Both the position numbers and the translations under genes were made by a program. A stretch of 64,000 nt of DNA from Rhizobiales bacterium Ga0077525 (GTDB lineage: Bacteria; Pseudomonadota; Alphaproteobacteria; Rhizobiales; Xanthobacteraceae): assembly GCA_001464835.1 (NCBI GenBank), contig LNDS01000049.1:81230-145229 (forward strand). Direction: 5' to 3'. Shown here piece by piece: positions 36,926 through 46,713 of this stretch. How positions within the stretch are numbered: the stretch's first letter is position 1; every line of letters begins with the position of its first letter. The notes under the pieces are model-generated. The model saw only the letters and a list, made by a program, of their open reading frames with translations, had not been told where the DNA came from and ran no database searches.

Positions 36926-38299
36926 ATGACCGCCCGCGTTCTTGTCGTCGACGATATTCCGGCCAATGTGAAGCTGCTCGAAGCGCGGCTGTCGGCCGAG
37001 TATTTCGACGTCTCGACCGCCTATAACGGCGCCGAAGCCCTGACGGTCGCCGAGCGCGCCGAATGCGACATCATTCTGCTCGACGTTATGATGCCGGACA
37101 TGGACGGCTTCGAGGTCTGTCGGCGGCTGAAGTCCAATCCGGCAACCCATCATATTCCGGTGGTGATGGTCACCGCGCTCGACCAGCCATCCGACCGCGT
37201 GCGCGGGCTGGAAGCCGGCGCCGACGATTTTCTCACCAAGCCGGTCACCGACGTGGCGCTGATCTCGCGCGTGCGCTCGCTGGCGCGGCTCAAGATGGTC
37301 ACCGACGAGCTGCGCATGCGCGCATTGACCACCAAGGAAATCGGCATCCAGAATCCGGAGCGCGAAGCGGTGACGGAGACCGGCCGCAACGGCCGTATTC
37401 TCATCGTCGACGACCGGCAGTCGTCCTATGAGCGCATCGTGCAGACGCTTCAGGCCGAGCATACGGTCGAAGTACAGGCCAATCCGGCCGATGCGCTGTT
37501 CAACGTCGCCGAGGGCGACTACGAACTGGTGATCGTCTCGCTCGGCCTCAAGGATCATGACGGCCTGCGCCTGTGCAGCCAGATCCGTTCGCTTGAGCGT
37601 ACCCGCAATATGCCGATCCTGGCCATTGCCGAGGCCGACAACAATGCGCGGCTGGTGCGTGGGCTTGAAATCGGCGTCAACGATTACCTGATCCGGCCGA
37701 TCGACAAGAACGAGATGCTGGCGCGCGTGCGCACCCAGATCAAGAAGAAGCGCTACACCGAACGGCTGCGCGACAACGTGCAGGCCTCGATCGAAATGGC
37801 GATCACCGACGCGCTGACCAGCCTTTATAACCGCCGCTACATGGAAACCCATCTGGCGGCGCTGACCGAGCAGGCCGCCGCGCGCGGCAAGCCATTGTCG
37901 GTGCTGATCCTCGATATCGACTTCTTCAAGGCGATCAATGACGGCCACGGCCACGATGCCGGCGACGACGTCCTGCGCGAATTCGCGGTGCGCATCCGCA
38001 AGGCGATCCGCAATATCGATCTGGCCTGCCGTTATGGCGGCGAGGAATTCGTCATCGTCATGCCGGAAACCGATATGACCGTCGCCGGCATGGTCGCCGA
38101 GCGTATCCGCCGGCGCATCGCCACCGAGCCGTTCCCGATCCAGCAGGGCGCCAAGAATCTCGACGTGACGATTTCGATCGGCATCGCCTCGCTCGGCGAG
38201 GCGGGCGACAGCGCCGCCGCCATGCTCAAGCGCGCCGACACTGCGCTCTACCGGGCCAAGCGCGACGGCCGCAACCGCGTCGTTCAGGACGCGGCCTAG
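36926..38299 (+). CDS. pleD: Response regulator-diguanylate cyclase PleD
   Basis: 457 residues. Two receiver domains: first with phosphoacceptor in IILLDVMMPDMDGFEV (about residue 53), second degenerate (IVSLGLKDHDGLRL in place of the Asp-bearing strand). The GGDEF domain near 290-450 carries the catalytic GGEEF (RYGGEEFVIVMPETD) and an RxxD inhibitory site (RNID) five residues before it. Makes c-di-GMP after phosphorylation-driven dimerisation. With divK it controls the motile-to-sessile or swarmer-to-stalked transition. Stop overlaps the converging flavoenzyme gene by 3 bp. Confidence 0.95.
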   Translation: MTARVLVVDDIPANVKLLEARLSAEYFDVSTAYNGAEALTVAERAECDIILLDVMMPDMDGFEVCRRLKSNPATHHIPVVMVTALDQPSDRVRGLEAGADDFLTKPVTDVALISRVRSLARLKMVTDELRMRALTTKEIGIQNPEREAVTETGRNGRILIVDDRQSSYERIVQTLQAEHTVEVQANPADALFNVAEGDYELVIVSLGLKDHDGLRLCSQIRSLERTRNMPILAIAEADNNARLVRGLEIGVNDYLIRPIDKNEMLARVRTQIKKKRYTERLRDNVQASIEMAITDALTSLYNRRYMETHLAALTEQAAARGKPLSVLILDIDFFKAINDGHGHDAGDDVLREFAVRIRKAIRNIDLACRYGGEEFVIVMPETDMTVAGMVAERIRRRIATEPFPIQQGAKNLDVTISIGIASLGEAGDSAAAMLKRADTALYRAKRDGRNRVVQDAA

Positions 38300-39498
38300 G
38301 CGCGTAGATAAGGCGCCAGCCGCTTGAGCCGAAACGGCTCGAGATCGACATAAGCGGCGCGGCGTTGCGTCATCTGCTGCGCCAAAGCCTCGCCGATTGC
38401 CGCCGAATGCTTGAAGCCGTGGCCGGAGCAGGCCGAGACGAAACCGATGCGCGGATCGCGCGGATCGGCGTCGATGATGAAGCGCGAGCGGTCGACGCGG
38501 GTATAGAGGCAGGTTTCGGTGCGCAAGCAGCGCGGCCCGAGATCGGGCAAAAACGGCGCGATATAGGCGCGGTAGACTCGGTCGATTTCCGCCTGCGGAC
38601 TGCGCGCACGATCGACGTTATCGGGATCGGTAACGCCGCCGCTTTCCTCGTGGCTGACCTTGACGCCCAGAGATGGATCGCCGTCCAGCGGAAAACCGTA
38701 GAGGCTGCTGTGGACCTCGCGGCTCTGCGGCACCGGCCAGATGAAAACCGGGCAATTCGCCGGCGCGAAGCGTTCGGGGTTGGTTTTGATCTCGAACCAG
38801 TGCAGCACCTGCCGCGTCACGGTGAAATGGCGGTTTAGTTCATCGGCGATGAAGCGCGGCAGCCAGGGACCGGCTGCGATCAACACCTTGTCGGCCAGGT
38901 AGCGCTGGCCATCGGCAGTGACGACTTCGACAGCCTGGGCGAGGGGATCGATGCGCGCCACCGCCGTGTCGCGCCGAAGCGTCGCGCCGGCGCGCGCGGC
39001 CAGTTCAAGTTGCGCGGCGATGCAGGCTTCTGGAAACAACGTGCCGGCTTCCTCGTCGAGGATGGCGCGGTCGCCGGCCTTGACCGCGAATTGCGGATAG
39101 CGGGCGCGGATCGCGTCCGGCGTATCGAAAGTCTGGTGCGGAATGCCGTAGCGGCGCGCCGCTTCGCCGATATTGGCGAAGAAGTCATCGACGTCGTGCA
39201 TCACCACGGCGTCGGTCCCGGAAATGGTCAGGCAGCCATTGCGCTGAAACAGTTTTGCGCCGGTTTGCGCCTCGATATCGCGCCAGAGCGCGTGCGAGCG
39301 CAGCGCCAGTTGCGAATATTCGACGCCTTCGCCGATGGCCGCGCGCGTCACGCGGGTGTCGCCATGCGACGAGCCGAAGGCGTGCGGCGGCGAGAACTTG
39401 TCGATGCCGAGAACCCTGGCGCCGGATTTGGCCAGTTGATACGCGGCGGCGCTGCCCATGGCACCCAGGCCGACGACGATGCAATCGTACCTTGTCAT
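38296..39498 (-). CDS. Sarcosine oxidase/N-methyltryptophan oxidase-like FAD-dependent oxidoreductase
   Basis: 400 residues. Dinucleotide-binding motif GLGAMGSAAAYQLAKSG at the N-terminus, then SSHGDTRVTRAAIGEG, typical for monomeric sarcosine oxidase/SolA, KVLIAAGPWLP, and a C-terminal SACSGHGFKHSAAIGE that contains the Cys expected to bind FAD covalently. Such enzymes oxidise N-methyl amino acids, releasing formaldehyde and H2O2. Substrate is not determinable; neighbours give no hint. Its 3' end overlaps pleD. Confidence 0.92.
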   Translation of the reverse strand: MTRYDCIVVGLGAMGSAAAYQLAKSGARVLGIDKFSPPHAFGSSHGDTRVTRAAIGEGVEYSQLALRSHALWRDIEAQTGAKLFQRNGCLTISGTDAVVMHDVDDFFANIGEAARRYGIPHQTFDTPDAIRARYPQFAVKAGDRAILDEEAGTLFPEACIAAQLELAARAGATLRRDTAVARIDPLAQAVEVVTADGQRYLADKVLIAAGPWLPRFIADELNRHFTVTRQVLHWFEIKTNPERFAPANCPVFIWPVPQSREVHSSLYGFPLDGDPSLGVKVSHEESGGVTDPDNVDRARSPQAEIDRVYRAYIAPFLPDLGPRCLRTETCLYTRVDRSRFIIDADPRDPRIGFVSACSGHGFKHSAAIGEALAQQMTQRRAAYVDLEPFRLKRLAPYLRA

Positions 39499-39511
39499 CG
39501 GCGCGCGGTGC

Positions 39512-39952
39512 TCAAGGGCGGACGATGGTCCAGCCTTTTTCGTTCAGCTCGATCAGGGTGACGACGCCGGCCGTGACACGCTTGGCGTTCTCGACCAAAG
39601 GCGGCTCCTTGCCTTCTGTTCTGGTCATCGTGTCCAGCGTGTTCTCGCAGGCGATGAACGCGACGTTCGGCATGCCCTGCTTGAACGATTTGAGGCGGTC
39701 GAGCACCGGCGACTTGTCGGCGCGCAGCATGTTCAGGCCGGCATTGAAGGCGACGATCTGGATCTCGACCTCGTCGCCTTTCTCCGAATAATACTTCGAG
39801 ACATTGGCGGCGACGTTGAGCACGGCGTTCATCTTGGCCGGCTCGCTGTCGCTGATCTGCAAGGCCAGTTTATGCTCGGCCGCCTGCGCGCCGGCGAAAG
39901 CGAAAGGCAGGAGTGCGAGCGCGATCAGCGCGGCTCGAAAACTTTTCAGCAT
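39512..39952 (-). CDS. Secreted DsrE-family protein
   Basis: 146 residues from MLKSFRAALIALALL with a signal peptide to about residue 24 (GAQAAEHK). The mature part has DsrE/DsrF-like fold marks: KLALQISDSEPAKMNAVLNV, VEIQIVAFNAGLNMLRAD, FIACENTLDTMTR and GVVTLIELNEKGWTIVRP. Cytosolic DsrE relatives handle sulfur through a Cys; here one Cys (IACENT) is present and the protein is predicted periplasmic, so a sulfur relay function is uncertain. It lies 13 bp after the flavoenzyme start on the same strand. Confidence 0.88.
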   Translation of the reverse strand: MLKSFRAALIALALLPFAFAGAQAAEHKLALQISDSEPAKMNAVLNVAANVSKYYSEKGDEVEIQIVAFNAGLNMLRADKSPVLDRLKSFKQGMPNVAFIACENTLDTMTRTEGKEPPLVENAKRVTAGVVTLIELNEKGWTIVRP

Positions 39953-40008
39953 TGGCGGACTCCCGGCGGCTTTAAATTCAAGGGTAGCAGCGTCCGGCAG
40001 AAATGCGA

Positions 40009-40029
40009 AGGGCGCCCAATGGGCGCCCT
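40009..40029 (-). terminator. Terminator-like hairpin after rpmG
   Basis: AGGGCGCCC-aat-GGGCGCCCT, perfect 9-bp stem, 27 bp downstream of the rpmG stop on the minus strand. The weak T-run (TTCGCATTT) makes it a moderate terminator. Confidence 0.65.
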
Positions 40030-40055
40030 GGCATGCAATTCGATTGGAACGAGAT

Positions 40056-40223
40056 CTACTTGATCTTCGATTCCTTGTACTCGACGTGCTTCTTGGCAAT
40101 CGGGTCATACTTCTTCTTGACCAGCTTGTCGGTCTGCGTGCGCGAGTTCTTCTTGGTGACGTAGTAGTGGCCGGTGTCGGCGCTCGACACGAGCTTGATC
40201 TTGAGGCTGACGGCTTTTGCCAT
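40056..40223 (-). CDS. rpmG: 50S ribosomal protein L33
   Basis: 55 residues: [40 protein letters not shown] and [11 protein letters not shown]. It lacks the CxxC pairs of zinc-binding L33 forms, so it is a C-minus L33, the usual alphaproteobacterial type. The ATG matches the family start; longer forms of the frame have no support. Confidence 0.97.
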   Translation of the reverse strand: MAKAVSLKIKLVSSADTGHYYVTKKNSRTQTDKLVKKKYDPIAKKHVEYKESKIK

Positions 40224-40346
40224 TGTGACTGTCCTTGAAAACCTGAATGGGGGAGGCAAACGGTGCCTGCGGCGCGGACCCTAGCGTCCAACGCCCAAAT
40301 GTCAAGAAAAGCGGGCTTTTGCGCGGCGGGGCCGCTTTTGGGCCTT

Positions 40347-41090
40347 TTACAGCAGTTCCCGCATGAAAATGCCGTTCTGCTGGTAGTAGAACGGCACCGG
40401 CAGGGCATGCGCCATACCGGCTTCGACCCTGACCGCCAGTTCCTCCAGAACCACGCTGGTAATAGTCGGCATGTCGATCGTGGCGGCCTGGTCGATCGGC
40501 ATCCACACCAGTTCGACCAGTTCCGATTCCGGCCCGACCACGCCCTCGATTGTGTGGGCGATGCCGGTGGCGTCGGCGGTGAAAAAGCGGGTGTCGAAAC
40601 GCTTCGGCCGTCCCTGCGGGGTAAGGGCGCGGGCAATGAAATGCACCTGGCCAAGGTCGGGGTGCACCTTGGCCTTGGTGAATTCTTCCCAGATCTCGCC
40701 GGGCGAGGCTGGCGCAGTCTCACCTTTCGAGCCGAGCAGCAGGCCGGTTTCCTCGGCGAGTTCGCGCACCGCGGCGAGCGCAAAGCCGCGCGCCAGGGCC
40801 GGGCTCGGATCGGCGACGCGCTCCAGCAACTTGGCCTGCGTGTCGGGATGCAACTCGCTTATCGCCGGCATGGTGCGGTCGGGCGCCTCGATGCGGCCGC
40901 CGGGAAACACGAATTTGCCCGGCATGAATTTGTGGCTGTGGTGGCGGCGGCCGAGCAGGACTTTGGCTGTCGGCCCCGAGCGGTCGATCAGCATCACGGT
41001 CGCGGCGTCGCGCGGCTCGCTCACCGGCGAGGTCTGGTCGCGTTCCGATTTCGTCATGCGGTCAGTCAGTCTTTGGTGGAGATCGCTCAT
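40347..41090 (-). CDS. NUDIX hydrolase
   Basis: 247 residues. The Nudix box begins at the GxxxxxE part and appears as GFALAAVRELAEETGLLLGS, with the preceding FVFPGGRIEAPD region that carries the Gly-Gly. The N-terminal DAATVMLIDRSGPTAKVLLG and HSHKFMPGKFVFPGG are typical of the MutT-like/CoAse group. Such enzymes hydrolyse nucleoside diphosphate derivatives. Its ATG overlaps the rnr stop (ATGA), so it is translated together with RNase R. Confidence 0.92.
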   Translation of the reverse strand: MSDLHQRLTDRMTKSERDQTSPVSEPRDAATVMLIDRSGPTAKVLLGRRHHSHKFMPGKFVFPGGRIEAPDRTMPAISELHPDTQAKLLERVADPSPALARGFALAAVRELAEETGLLLGSKGETAPASPGEIWEEFTKAKVHPDLGQVHFIARALTPQGRPKRFDTRFFTADATGIAHTIEGVVGPESELVELVWMPIDQAATIDMPTITSVVLEELAVRVEAGMAHALPVPFYYQQNGIFMRELL

Positions 41091-43378
41091 CGTCGAGATT
41101 TCCGCTTCTGCTTGCCGGGATGGCGCTTCGCAGCCGGGCCGCGCATCGGGCGTCTCGGCGGGTTGGGCGTGTGACTCTTTTTACCGGGGCGCTTGCCGCT
41201 GCCGGGAGATAGAAGCTCAAAACGCAGTGCGCCGGCAACAGGCGCGGCCTCGACCAGTTTGACGGTGACGGCATCGCCGAGGCGATAGGTCTCACCGGAG
41301 CGCTGTCCGACCATGGCGTGGTTGGCCTCGTCAAAAGCGAAATATTCGTCGCCAATGGTGCGCGCCGGCACGAAGCCGTCGGCGCCGGTTTCGCTGAGTT
41401 TCACGAACAGCCCGGCGCGGTGCACGCCGGAGACGCGGCCGTCGAAGCTGGCGCCGATGCGGTCAGCGAGGAAATGCGCGATCAGCCGGTCCTTGGTCTC
41501 CCGCTCGGCCAGCATGGCGCGGCGTTCGGTGGCGGAAATCTCCGCGCCGATTTCGGCCAGCACCGGCACGTCGAAACTGTCGGGCAGGCCGTCCGGCCCG
41601 AGCCTGAGGGCGCGGATCAGGCCGCGGTGCACGATCAGGTCGGCGTAGCGGCGAATGGGCGAGGTGAAGTGCGCATAGCGGCGCAAATTGAGGCCGAAAT
41701 GTCCGTAATTCTCGGCGGCATATTCGGCCTGCGCCTGCGAGCGCAGCACGACATCGTTGATGAGCTGTTCGCGCTCGCCGCCCTTGGCCTGCCGGAGAAT
41801 CGTGTTGAACGTCGCCGGCCGCAGCGCGCCCGATTTCGCCAGCGGAATTTGCATCGAGGCGAGGAACTCGCGCAGCGCGTTGATCTTTTCGATGCCGGGC
41901 TCGTCATGCACGCGATAAACCAGCGGCACGCGCGCTTTTTCCAGCGTCTCGGCGGCGGCGACATTGGCGAGGATCATCATTTCCTCGATCAATTTGTTGG
42001 CGTCCTGCCGCTCCGGCACGACGACGCGATCGACGGTGCCGTCGGCTTTCAGCAATATCTTGCGCTCGGGGATGTCGAGATCGAGCGGCTGGCGTTGGTC
42101 GCGGGCGCGCACCAATGCCTCATAGGCGGCAAACAGCGGCTTGATGATCGGTTCGAGCAAAGGCCCGGTAGTGTCGTCGAGACGTCCGTCGATGGCGAAC
42201 TGCGCCTGCTCGTAAGCAAGCTTCGCCGCCGAGCGCATCATGATGCGGTGGAAGGTGTGCGAGCGCTTGCGGCCGTCGGCGCCGATGATCATGCGCACGG
42301 CCAGCGCCGCGCGGTCTTCATGCGGACGTAGTGAACACAGATCGTTGGATATGCGTTCGGGCAGCATCGGCACCACGCGGTCGGGGAAATACACCGAATT
42401 GCCGCGCACCAGAGCTTCGCGGTCGAGCGCCGAGCCGGGCGTCACATAATGCGCCACATCGGCGATGGCGACGGTAATGATAAAACCGCCTCTGTTGGCC
42501 GGGTCTTCATCCGGCTCGGCGTGCACGGCGTCGTCGTGGTCCTTGGCGTCGGGCGGATCGATGGTGATCAGCGGCAGTTTCCGCCAGTCCTCACGATGCG
42601 CCATGGTCGCGGGCCGGGCGGCTTCCGCTTCGCGCAAGGTTTCGCTACGAAACACGCTTGGAATCGAGTGGGCGTGAATGGCGATCAGGCTGACCGCCTT
42701 TTCGCTGGCCAGCGAGCCGAGACGCTCGACGACGCGGCCATGCGGCAGGCCGAAGCGCGACGGCCGCGATGTTTCGACCGCGACGAGGTCGCCTTCCTCG
42801 GCATCGCCGGTGGCGCCTTGCGGAATGCTCATTTCCTTGCCGAGCATCTTTTTGTCGACCGGCTCCAGCCGGCCGCCGCCATTCGGGTTTTTATGAAAGA
42901 TGCCGAGCACGCGGTGCTTCGGCCGATCGACGATCTTGATGACCCGGCCGGAATAGCGGACGTCCTTGTCGCCGGTTTCCTCGACCTTGACGAGGATCTT
43001 GTCGCCGATGCCGGCCGCTTCGCCTGGCTTCATCCGGCGCGGCGTGTGAATGCGGATTTTCGGCGCCGGGCCGTGCGCTTCCTCGTCCCATTCGTCGGGT
43101 ATGGCGATCATGTCGCCGTCGCGGTCGCGCGACATCACGTCGGCGAGCACGGTGGAGGGCAAGGAGCCGGGGTGATGCAGTTTCTTGCCCTTGCGTTCGA
43201 CCGCGCCTTCGTCGGCGAGGTCGCGCAGCACGCGTTTCAATTCGGCGCGCAGGTCGTTCTTCAGATTGAAGGCGCGGGCGATTTCGCGGGTTCCGACCTT
43301 GCCCGGCGTCCGGGCGATGAACGCTAAGATGTCGGTCCGGGAGGGAAGCGTGGACGTGTATTTGGGAGGTTTGTTCAA
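41087..43378 (-). CDS. rnr: Ribonuclease R
   Basis: 763 residues. Winged-helix N-terminus (SRTDILAFIARTPGKVGTRE), cold-shock domains, RNB catalytic centre with IDPPDAKDHDDAVHAE (metal-binding Asp cluster), a YFPDRVVPMLPERISNDLCS core, S1 domain near 640-720 and a Lys/Arg/Pro-rich tail. It is a processive 3'-5' exoribonuclease that degrades structured RNA. The start is a TTG because an in-frame TAA lies two codons upstream; AGGA is well placed. The NUDIX gene follows by ATGA overlap. Confidence 0.93.
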   Translation of the reverse strand: MNKPPKYTSTLPSRTDILAFIARTPGKVGTREIARAFNLKNDLRAELKRVLRDLADEGAVERKGKKLHHPGSLPSTVLADVMSRDRDGDMIAIPDEWDEEAHGPAPKIRIHTPRRMKPGEAAGIGDKILVKVEETGDKDVRYSGRVIKIVDRPKHRVLGIFHKNPNGGGRLEPVDKKMLGKEMSIPQGATGDAEEGDLVAVETSRPSRFGLPHGRVVERLGSLASEKAVSLIAIHAHSIPSVFRSETLREAEAARPATMAHREDWRKLPLITIDPPDAKDHDDAVHAEPDEDPANRGGFIITVAIADVAHYVTPGSALDREALVRGNSVYFPDRVVPMLPERISNDLCSLRPHEDRAALAVRMIIGADGRKRSHTFHRIMMRSAAKLAYEQAQFAIDGRLDDTTGPLLEPIIKPLFAAYEALVRARDQRQPLDLDIPERKILLKADGTVDRVVVPERQDANKLIEEMMILANVAAAETLEKARVPLVYRVHDEPGIEKINALREFLASMQIPLAKSGALRPATFNTILRQAKGGEREQLINDVVLRSQAQAEYAAENYGHFGLNLRRYAHFTSPIRRYADLIVHRGLIRALRLGPDGLPDSFDVPVLAEIGAEISATERRAMLAERETKDRLIAHFLADRIGASFDGRVSGVHRAGLFVKLSETGADGFVPARTIGDEYFAFDEANHAMVGQRSGETYRLGDAVTVKLVEAAPVAGALRFELLSPGSGKRPGKKSHTPNPPRRPMRGPAAKRHPGKQKRKSRR

Positions 43379-43470
43379 AAGTTAGTTCCTGCGCCGAAAC
43401 GGCGCGTGTGAAGGGTAATGTAAGAGGTTGGGGGAGGCTTCGCCAGCACAGGGGATGCGGCTTCTCTTTT

Positions 43471-43607
43471 CCCTCCCCTTGCAAGGGGGAGGGTCAGGGT
43501 GGGGGTCATCTCATATGAGCAGCGAGACCCCCACCCGGATCGCCATCTGACTTCGCGTTTCAATTTCGAATACTAAAGGCGATCCGACCTCCCCCTTACA
43601 GGGGGAG
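43471..43607. repeat. Intergenic palindromic element, family A (extended copy)
   Basis: Three stems: CCCTCCCC...GGGGGAGGG (43471-43493), GGGTGGGGGTC / GACCCCCACCC (43497-43507 and 43526-43536), and CTCCCCC-ttaca-GGGGGAG (43589-43607). It shares its modules with the copy before mccA. It occupies most of the gap between topA and rnr. Confidence 0.85.
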
Positions 43608-43619
43608 TGAAGAAAGACG

Positions 43620-46412
43620 TTATTCCGCCGCCGTCGCTTTAGTTGTCTTGCCACCGGGCTTCTTGGCGGCGGGTTTCTTCGCCTTCGAGGCCGGCTTCTT
43701 GCGGGCGCTGGCCGGTTTGGCGGCGGCCTTGGCGGCCTTGAGGGCGCCTGCTTCGTCGCCGATTTCCGGCGTGTCATCGACGATCTTCTTGGGCTTGCCT
43801 TTGGCGACCTTCGGCGCAGGCGTCTTCTTTGCCGGCTTCTTGCCGCGCGGTGAGTTGCCGACTGCGGCGGCACGCGCTTCCAGAAGCACGATGGCCTCGT
43901 CGAGCGTAATCGTCTCCGGCGTCTTGTCGGCGGGCAACGTGGCGTTGATGCCGTTATTGCTGACGTAAGCGCCGAAGCGGCCATTCTTGACCACGATCGG
44001 GCCGCCCTGTTCCGGGTGATCGCCGAGCGTCTTGCCCGCGGACGCGCCGAAGCGGCGACCCTGTTTCGGATTAGCGATCTTCTCGGCGATCAGATGCATG
44101 GCGCGGTTGAGGCCGACGGTGAGGACGTCGTCGCCTTCTTCCAGGCTCGCATAGACCTTGCCGTGCTTGACGTAAGGACCGAAGCGGCCGACGCCGGCGA
44201 GGATCGGCTCATTGTCTTCCGGCGAGATGCCGACCGTGCGCGGCAGCGACAGCAAAGCCAGCGCTTTTTCGAGATCGATATCGTCCGGCTGCACGCCTTT
44301 CGGCAGGCTGGCGCGTTTCGGCTTCTCCGGCGGGGGCGGCTTGGGGCCTTTCGAGCCCTTCGGCCGCTTTTCCACCTTGGCCTGTTCGCCAAGCTGCAAG
44401 TAAGTGCCGAAGCGGCCGCCGCGCAAAGTGACGTCCAGGCCGGTTTCCGGGTCGGTGCCGAGCACCTTGGTGGTCTGCTGGCCGGCGGCGCCCGGCGTCA
44501 TCTGCCGTGTATAGGTGCATTCCGGATAGTTCGAGCAACCGATAAAGGCGCCGAAGCGGCCGACCTTCAATGACAATTTGCCGGTGCCGCAGGTCGGGCA
44601 CTGGCGCACGTCGCCGCCGTCTTCGCGCTTCGGGAAGATGTGCGCGCCGAGAAGTTCGTTGAGTGCGTCGAGCACCTGCGTGATGCGCAGTTCCTTGATA
44701 TCGTTGACCGCGCCGATGAAGTCGATCCAGAAGTTCTGGAGGACCGTCTTCCAGTTCAGCTCGTTGTTCGACACCTTGTCGAGCTGTTCTTCCAGCGCGG
44801 CGGTGAAGTCGTATTCGACATATTTCTGGAAGAAGCTCTCCAGAAAGCCGACGACGACGCGGCCCTTGTCTTCCGGGATCAGGCGCTTCTTGTCGATGCG
44901 GACATAGCCGCGGTCCTGCAGCACCTGAAGGATCGATGCGTAAGTGGAAGGCCGGCCGATGCCGAGCTCTTCCATGCGCTTGACCAGCGCCGCTTCGGAA
45001 AAGCGCGGCGGCGGCTCGGTGAAATGCTGCGCCGCCTCGATCGCCTGTTTGGTCAGCCTCTCGCTTTCCGACATTGCCGGGAGGCGCTTCGACTCGTCGT
45101 CTTCCGACGCTTCGTCCTGGCCTTCCTGATACAATGTCAAAAAGCCGTCGAACTTCACCACCTGGCCGCTGGCGCGCAGATCGATGGTGCGCGAACCGTT
45201 CTTGGCGACGATATCGACAGTGGTGCGTTCGAGTTCGGCAGATTCCATCTGGCTGGCGACGGCGCGATTCCAGATCAGTTCGTAGAGGCGGGCCTGGTCG
45301 CGGTCGACATACTTGGCGACTTCGGCCGGCGTACGGCTCGGATTGGTTGGCCGCACCGCTTCGTGCGCTTCCTGCGCGTTCTTCGACTTGTTTTGATAAG
45401 TGCGCGCCGTCCCCGGCACATACTCCTTGCCGTAATTCTTGCCGATCATCGAACGGATGTCGGCAATCGCTTCCGGGGCCATGTCGATGCCGTCGGTGCG
45501 CATATAGGTAATGAGACCGGTGGTCTCGCCGTCGATCTCGACGCCTTCGTACAGGCGCTGCGCCAGCCGCATGGCGATCGCCGGCGCGAAGCCGAGCTTG
45601 CGCGACGCTTCCTGCTGCATTGTCGAGGTGGTAAACGGTGGTGGCGGGTTACGCCGCGCCGGCTTGGCTTCGACCGAGGCGACGGTGAACGACGCGCCTT
45701 CGAGCGCCTGCTTGATATCCTCGGCCTGGGCACCGGTACCTATGTCCAGACGCTGCATCTTGGTGCCGTCGACGGCAGTCAGGCGTGCGTCGAATTCGTC
45801 GCCGCGCGGCGTCTTCAATTTGGCGATGATCGACCAGTACTCGCGGGCGATGAACTTTTCGATTTCAAGTTCGCGGTCGCAGACGAGGCGTAGTGCCACC
45901 GACTGGACGCGGCCGGCCGAGCGGGCGCCGGGGAGCTTGCGCCACAGCACCGGCGACAGCGTAAAGCCGACGAGATAGTCGAGCGCGCGGCGGGCGAGAT
46001 AGGCATCGACCAGCGCGCCGTCGATGGCGCGGGGATGCTTCATCGCCTCGGTCACCGACTGCTTGGTGATGGCATTGAAGACGACGCGCTCGATCTTCTG
46101 GCTCTTGATCGCGTTCTTCTCGTTGAGCGCTTCCAGCACGTGCCAGGAGATGGCTTCGCCTTCGCGGTCAGGGTCGGTTGCGAGGATGAGGGTATCGGCG
46201 CCCTTCAAGGCGCGTGCAATGTCGTTGACCCGCTTCTGCGACTGCGGGTCGACTTCCCAGAGCATCTTGAAATCGGCCTCCGGATCGACCGAGCCATCCT
46301 TGGCCGGCAGGTCGCGGATATGCCCAAACGAGGCCAGAACCTCGTAACCGGGACCAAGATACTTGTTGATCGTCTTCGCCTTGGAAGGCGATTCGACAAC
46401 GACAACTTTCAT
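43620..46412 (-). CDS. topA: DNA topoisomerase I
   Basis: 930 residues. TOPRIM domain with the ESPSKAKTINKYLG start and the acidic DPDREGEAISWH motif, then the topoisomerase IA core with the catalytic Tyr in GLITYMRTDG near residue 308. One C4 zinc ribbon (CPTCGTGKLSLKVGRF... CSNYPEC) and several Cys-free zinc-ribbon-like repeats (RFGAYVS/RFGPYVK) follow, then a Lys/Ala/Pro-rich tail. It relaxes negative supercoils. The ATG is well defined and the gene is followed by a family A repeat, then rnr. Confidence 0.97.
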   Translation of the reverse strand: MKVVVVESPSKAKTINKYLGPGYEVLASFGHIRDLPAKDGSVDPEADFKMLWEVDPQSQKRVNDIARALKGADTLILATDPDREGEAISWHVLEALNEKNAIKSQKIERVVFNAITKQSVTEAMKHPRAIDGALVDAYLARRALDYLVGFTLSPVLWRKLPGARSAGRVQSVALRLVCDRELEIEKFIAREYWSIIAKLKTPRGDEFDARLTAVDGTKMQRLDIGTGAQAEDIKQALEGASFTVASVEAKPARRNPPPPFTTSTMQQEASRKLGFAPAIAMRLAQRLYEGVEIDGETTGLITYMRTDGIDMAPEAIADIRSMIGKNYGKEYVPGTARTYQNKSKNAQEAHEAVRPTNPSRTPAEVAKYVDRDQARLYELIWNRAVASQMESAELERTTVDIVAKNGSRTIDLRASGQVVKFDGFLTLYQEGQDEASEDDESKRLPAMSESERLTKQAIEAAQHFTEPPPRFSEAALVKRMEELGIGRPSTYASILQVLQDRGYVRIDKKRLIPEDKGRVVVGFLESFFQKYVEYDFTAALEEQLDKVSNNELNWKTVLQNFWIDFIGAVNDIKELRITQVLDALNELLGAHIFPKREDGGDVRQCPTCGTGKLSLKVGRFGAFIGCSNYPECTYTRQMTPGAAGQQTTKVLGTDPETGLDVTLRGGRFGTYLQLGEQAKVEKRPKGSKGPKPPPPEKPKRASLPKGVQPDDIDLEKALALLSLPRTVGISPEDNEPILAGVGRFGPYVKHGKVYASLEEGDDVLTVGLNRAMHLIAEKIANPKQGRRFGASAGKTLGDHPEQGGPIVVKNGRFGAYVSNNGINATLPADKTPETITLDEAIVLLEARAAAVGNSPRGKKPAKKTPAPKVAKGKPKKIVDDTPEIGDEAGALKAAKAAAKPASARKKPASKAKKPAAKKPGGKTTKATAAE

Positions 46413-46713
46413 GAATTTCCAATAGGTTAGACGCCCGAACCGAAACGGAGCGGGTCGGAATCGACGGCTCGTGTTGCCGGGAACATGGGGAAGGCGTCCC
46501 TTGCTGTCAAATCCGCGCCCCGGCCACGCCTGCCGCCGGGGGCGTTGAGCCAGTCAAAAGCGGCCTAAAGACGACGCTCTTGCGGGCTACGCACGTATAC
46601 AACCATGAGATGTATTTTATAATTAACACCATTATAGGTGTTACTATTTGATATGTTCCGTGTATTTTTACCTTGTGACAAGCAATGCGGTGCTTTCGCG
46701 GCGGAAGAAGACA
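46413..46713. other. Divergent intergenic region between topA and a 62-aa gene
   Basis: The right part is unusually AT-rich and contains TAACACC (46624-46630) and GGTGTTA (46637-46643), a 7-bp inverted repeat with a 6-bp spacer that may be an operator. No other gene is seen. Promoters for topA (minus) and the small gene (plus) should lie here. Confidence 0.6.

Noticed and set aside
39953..40783. An extended minus-strand frame joined upstream to the DsrE gene
   Set aside because: It runs antisense or out of frame through rpmG and the NUDIX gene; the DsrE ATG with signal peptide explains the coding part.
44640..45893. A 417-residue plus-strand frame inside topA
   Set aside because: Antisense to an intact topA; no independent ribosome binding site or domain.
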